A DNA stretch of 8,220 bases from CAVHXA01 sp963639765 (GTDB taxonomy: Bacteria > Bacillota > Clostridia > Oscillospirales > Oscillospiraceae), in the NCBI GenBank assembly GCA_963639765.1, contig CAVHXA010000079.1, positions 1-8,220 of the forward strand, read 5' to 3'. Position 1 is the stretch's first letter, and each line of letters starts with the position of its first letter. The notes below the pieces were generated by a model. It ran no database searches, was not told the DNA's origin, and worked only from the letters and a program-made list of their open reading frames with translations. Positions 5,448 to 8,220 of the stretch are shown here, piece after piece. The position numbers and the translations under genes were made by a program.

Positions 5448-7778
5448 ATGACCAACTACAAAGTTGCATTCGGCGATTCGCGTCAGTCCAAGACTTGGCG
5501 CAACGCCACGATCACATGGGACGAGTTGAAAGACCGGCTGGAGCATCCGCTTCGCACCGGCGAAACCGTCCAGGAATACCACCGCATGAAGAACGAAGGC
5601 CGCTCTGCCGCAAAGGACAAGGGCGGCTTTGTTGCAGGTGAACTGAAAGATGGACTTCGCAAGTCGGCGAATGTGGTTTCTCGCTCCATGCTCACGATGG
5701 ACGTGGACAACGCGAAAAAGACGTTCCTCGATGAGTATATGATGCTGTCCCCTTATACGACCCTTATCTACTCCACCCATTCTCACACACCCGAGGCGCC
5801 GCGCCTGCGTCTGGTCGTGCCGCTCACGCGAGACGTGACCCCGGATGAGTATCAGGCGATTACCCGTCTCTACGCTGCGGAGAACGGTATCAACCAGTTC
5901 GATCCCTGCTCGTTTATTCCTTCCCAGCTCATGTTCTGGCCGACGGTCGCTGCGGATGGCGAGTACGTCTTTGAATCTCTGGAAGGGGAACCGCTCAATC
6001 CGGATACCTTCCTTGCGAAGTACCCCAATTGGAAAGATCCCACTTCCTTGCCTACAACCATCAAGGAAAAGCCGCTCCATGAGCGTGCAGGCATGAAAGT
6101 CGAGGATCCCCTCATCAAGCAGGGCATCGTTGGAACATTCTGCCGTGCAGTGGGAACAATTCAGAATGCGATTCACGCATATCTCCCCGACGTTTACGAG
6201 CAGGTCAGCCCGAATCGCTTTAGGTATATCCCTTCAAGCAGCGTGGCTGGCGTGACCATTTTCGATGATAAATTTGCGTACAGCAATCACGCCACAGATC
6301 CTGCCTACCATCAGGAATGTAACTCTTTTGACCTTGTGCGAATTCACCGCTTCCCTGATGAAGACGATAAGCGCAGCTTCACTCACATGGCTGAATGGGC
6401 CGTCCAGCAGCCCGAGGTGTCGAGGATGCTCCTTGAGGAGCGTCAAGCTTCCATACAGGAGGACTTCGCCACCAGTGAAGCTGACAACTGGCGCGACAAC
6501 CTTACCCGCGACAAGCACGGCAACGTCATCAATAATCTGCGAAACATTGGTCTCATCATGACGCATGACAAGTTTATGCGGAATATAGTCTTCAACCAGC
6601 TGGCGGACGACATGGAGATCGTAGGCTCGGTTCCGTGGAAGCATGACACTTCCACATACTGGAGGGACGCAGATGATGCGCAGCTTATCTTCTACGTCGA
6701 TCAGAACTATGGTACTTTCAGCCGTACGAACTATGATGTTGCAGTGACAAAGTGTGTAGATGATAGATCCTACCACCCCATCAAGGACTACTTCAAATCT
6801 CTTCCCCCGTGGGACGGAACTCCTCGCGTGGACACGCTCCTCGTCGATTACCTTGGAGCGGCGGATACTCCCTACGTCCGCGCCGTCACTCGCAAGACGC
6901 TCTGCGCTGCCGTCATGCGCATCTATGCGCCCGGCACGAAGTTCGATACAATCCTCGTCCTCAACGGACCGCAGGGGATTGGGAAAAGTACAATCATCGC
7001 GCGGCTTGGCATGAAGTGGTTTTCTGACTCGTTAACCCTCTCTGACATGAACGAAGGCAAGTCCGCGCCCGAAAAGCTCCAAGGCTACTGGATTCACGAG
7101 ATCGGCGAGATGGCAGGCATGAAGAAGGCGGATCTGGAAAAGGTGAAATCCTTCCTCTCTCGATCCGATGATAAGTATAGGGCCGCCTTCGGTCGCCGTG
7201 TCACCTCTCACCCTCGGCAGTGTGTTTTCTTTGGCACGACCAATGCGGAAAATGGTTTCCTTCGAGACGTGACGGGCAATCGTCGCTACTGGGTCGTTAC
7301 TACCCCAGGTGGTAGCAGCCACCATCCTTGGGAACTGACGCAGGATGTTATTGACCAGATCTGGGCAGAAGCGATCCATTTGGTCGAAGAGGGAGAAGAC
7401 ATCTACCTCGAGCCGGAGATGGAGGAGATGGCGAAGAAAGAGCAGTCCGCAGCCATGGAGAGCGATGAGAGAGAAGGTATTGTCCGGCTCTACCTTGATA
7501 CGCTCCTGCCGGAGAACTGGCCCAAAATGGATCTCTATTCCAGAAGGGAGTTTCTCCGAGGTGATGACCCGACCATGCCGAAGGGAACCGTTCAGCGTCA
7601 AACTGTCTCCAACATGGAGATCTGGTGCGAGTGTCTCGGCATGCCGAAGGAGACTTTGAAGAGCAACGAATCGTATGCGATTCGCTCCATGATGTCTCGA
7701 ATCGAAGGCTGGGAGCGCACGAATCAAATCGTGAAGAGCCCGCTCTACGGATCGCAGCGGGTGTACAAGAGGAAGTAA
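5448..7778 (+). CDS. Primase (AEP-type) - VapE helicase fusion protein
   Basis: This 776-residue protein probably primes and unwinds DNA for replication of the element. The N-terminal part shows the three archaeo-eukaryotic primase signatures: LTMDVDN (D85, D87), the STHSH stretch (109-113) followed by PRLRLVVPL, and NQFDP (D152) followed by SQLMFWPT. The C-terminal half is a VapE (virulence-associated E) ATPase. It has a W-DGTPR lead-in (455-460), Walker A GPQGIGKST (507-515), the Walker B-like WIHEIGE (548-554; E551, E554), sensor TTN (597-599) and the arginine segment TGNRRYW (609-615). A charged C-terminal region (655-776) may bind DNA or partners. An in-frame ATG at 5424 would add 8 residues but has no ribosome-binding site, whereas ATG 5448 follows AAGAAGG, so the latter is preferred. 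'Virulence' in the family name is historical. This gene belongs to a phage replication module and sits directly after the polymerase. Confidence 0.93.
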   Translation: MTNYKVAFGDSRQSKTWRNATITWDELKDRLEHPLRTGETVQEYHRMKNEGRSAAKDKGGFVAGELKDGLRKSANVVSRSMLTMDVDNAKKTFLDEYMMLSPYTTLIYSTHSHTPEAPRLRLVVPLTRDVTPDEYQAITRLYAAENGINQFDPCSFIPSQLMFWPTVAADGEYVFESLEGEPLNPDTFLAKYPNWKDPTSLPTTIKEKPLHERAGMKVEDPLIKQGIVGTFCRAVGTIQNAIHAYLPDVYEQVSPNRFRYIPSSSVAGVTIFDDKFAYSNHATDPAYHQECNSFDLVRIHRFPDEDDKRSFTHMAEWAVQQPEVSRMLLEERQASIQEDFATSEADNWRDNLTRDKHGNVINNLRNIGLIMTHDKFMRNIVFNQLADDMEIVGSVPWKHDTSTYWRDADDAQLIFYVDQNYGTFSRTNYDVAVTKCVDDRSYHPIKDYFKSLPPWDGTPRVDTLLVDYLGAADTPYVRAVTRKTLCAAVMRIYAPGTKFDTILVLNGPQGIGKSTIIARLGMKWFSDSLTLSDMNEGKSAPEKLQGYWIHEIGEMAGMKKADLEKVKSFLSRSDDKYRAAFGRRVTSHPRQCVFFGTTNAENGFLRDVTGNRRYWVVTTPGGSSHHPWELTQDVIDQIWAEAIHLVEEGEDIYLEPEMEEMAKKEQSAAMESDEREGIVRLYLDTLLPENWPKMDLYSRREFLRGDDPTMPKGTVQRQTVSNMEIWCECLGMPKETLKSNESYAIRSMMSRIEGWERTNQIVKSPLYGSQRVYKRK

Positions 7779-7787
7779 GTCAGCGCG

Positions 7788-7855
7788 GGGAAAAAGGTAA
7801 CAGGTCTACAAGTCCATACCACGAGATTGTGGGCTTGTTACCCTTCACTTTTCCC
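7788..7855 (+). other. Long imperfect inverted repeat after the primase-helicase gene
   Basis: Three nested arms can pair: GGGAAAA (7788-7794) with TTTTCCC (7849-7855), GGTAACA (7796-7802) with TGTTACC (7836-7842), and ACAAGTCCA (7808-7816) with TGGGCTTGT (7830-7838, one G-U pair in RNA). The inner two share two bases, so they would adjust slightly. A competing pairing exists between TTACCC (7839-7844 area) and GGGTAA (7865-7870). No T-run follows the structure, so it does not look like a standard intrinsic terminator. It could be a structured RNA element, a transcript-end structure or part of an origin. Confidence 0.5.
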
Positions 7856-7878
7856 ATTTTCTGGGGGTAAACGCCTTC

Positions 7879-8010
7879 GGTAACAAACAACTACGTAATT
7901 TCTATATAAGACCAAATAATAAAAATTTATATATATAGGTATTACGTAATACGCGTATACGCGCGTAAGGGAAAATTCGTAGACTTGTATACTCTTGTTT
8001 CAAGCTAAGA
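7879..8010. promoter_or_regulatory. AT-rich, palindrome-rich control region or candidate origin
   Basis: This part of the 244-base gene-free gap contrasts sharply with its surroundings. A nearly pure A/T tract covers about 7897-7944, including TATATATATA (7928-7937). TACGTAAT occurs twice (7892-7899, 7943-7950), the second inside the perfect 10-base palindrome ATTACGTAAT (7941-7950). A perfect 12-base palindrome CGCGTATACGCG (7952-7963) follows. GGTAACA (7879-7885) repeats the element in the upstream hairpin. A -10-like TATACT lies at 7988-7993, but no good -35 is visible at the proper spacing. CTTG (7984), CTTG (7994) and CAAG (8001) form a small repeated and mirrored set before the next gene. 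The options are a promoter/operator for the downstream gene or a replication origin with an unwinding tract. Sequence alone does not decide. Confidence 0.45.
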
Positions 8011-8022
8011 AAGGAGCAAACT

Positions 8023-8220
8023 ATGACGCTTGAAAAGGAAATAGAACAAGCCCTCATTCGGGCGGTAAGGAGGAGCGGCGGTCTCTGCCTCAAATTTGTC
8101 AGTCCGGGCTGGGCTGGCGCGCCGGATCGGGTTTGTTTGTGGAAGGGTGGACGCATAGCGTTTGTTGAGTTGAAAAGACCGGGTGGAAAGGTGAGGCCGA
8201 TCCAAGCGAAGCGGCTGGAA
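8023..8220 (+). CDS. VRR-NUC domain nuclease (partial, runs off the window)
   Basis: The first 66 codons of this gene are visible. It starts at ATG 8023 with AAGGAG (8011-8016) 6 bases upstream. The visible part carries the VRR-NUC pattern of the PD-(D/E)xK nuclease fold: GAPDRV (D35), then FVELK (E49, K51) and the downstream Gln of the PIQ segment (Q61). Stand-alone phage VRR-NUC proteins are usually only about 90-150 residues, so roughly half is probably visible. Family members cut branched or structured DNA and are often found beside VapE and a SNF2-type helicase in prophage replication modules. All core catalytic residues checked are present. Its own leader region suggests it may be controlled separately from the genes before it. 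Confidence 0.9.
   Translation, partial: MTLEKEIEQALIRAVRRSGGLCLKFVSPGWAGAPDRVCLWKGGRIAFVELKRPGGKVRPIQAKRLE

Noticed and set aside
5178..6176. Minus-strand open frame of 332 codons
   Set aside because: It lies opposite the end of the polymerase gene and the primase domain, both with unmistakable catalytic motifs. The minus-strand product has no recognisable domain.
7032..7727. Minus-strand open frame of 231 codons
   Set aside because: It lies entirely opposite the VapE ATPase domain, has no recognisable motif and no good ribosome-binding site; it is a shadow frame.
7836..7862. Intrinsic terminator after the primase-helicase gene
   Set aside because: The stem is interrupted and is followed by ATTTTCTGGGGG rather than a run of T directly after a GC-rich stem.
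1..8220. tRNA genes, CRISPR arrays, insertion sequences, integrase or attachment sites
   Set aside because: No regularly spaced repeats, transposase or integrase motifs, or tRNA-like cloverleaf sequences were seen; the only sizeable repeat is the ParB-gene duplication.

Overview
The window reads as the DNA-replication segment of a phage or prophage early region. The host is most likely a Bacillota member: Shine-Dalgarno sites are strong (AGGAGG, GGGGAGG, AAGGAG), genes overlap or nearly touch, every supported gene is on the + strand, and base composition is near-balanced. The 'DNA polymerase A, then VapE-type primase-helicase, then VRR-NUC nuclease' order is common in prophages of Clostridia and Negativicutes. 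A Negativicutes-type host is a weak guess only.

Layout. Positions 1-39 are probably the last codons of an upstream gene. Next come four tightly packed genes: a ParB-domain protein (43-966), a short ParB-fold protein (969-1460), its full-length paralogue, which resembles the DUF6551 group (1463-2374), and a DUF932 protein (2378-3430). A family A DNA polymerase with a proofreading exonuclease domain (3405-5360) starts inside the DUF932 gene. After an 87-base gap comes a 776-residue protein joining an archaeo-eukaryotic-type primase domain to a VapE helicase domain (5448-7778). A 244-base gene-free gap (7779-8022) holds a long imperfect hairpin, an AT-rich tract, perfect palindromes and a 19-base alternating purine/pyrimidine run. 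The window ends inside a VRR-NUC nuclease gene (8023 onward).

How it works together (inference). The primase-helicase would open and prime DNA, the polymerase would extend, and the VRR-NUC nuclease would process branched or broken intermediates. The ParB-like and DUF932 proteins probably bind DNA or act early, but their roles cannot be read from sequence.

Most notable observation. The short gene at 969-1460 looks like a chimera born from a tandem duplication. Its first ~116 residues match the following gene (about two thirds identical), and its last 18 residues match the tail of the preceding gene. The start codons of genes 2 and 3 and the stop codons of genes 1 and 2 are each exactly 494 bases apart. 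The second notable item is the structured gap at 7779-8022, a candidate replication origin or control region.
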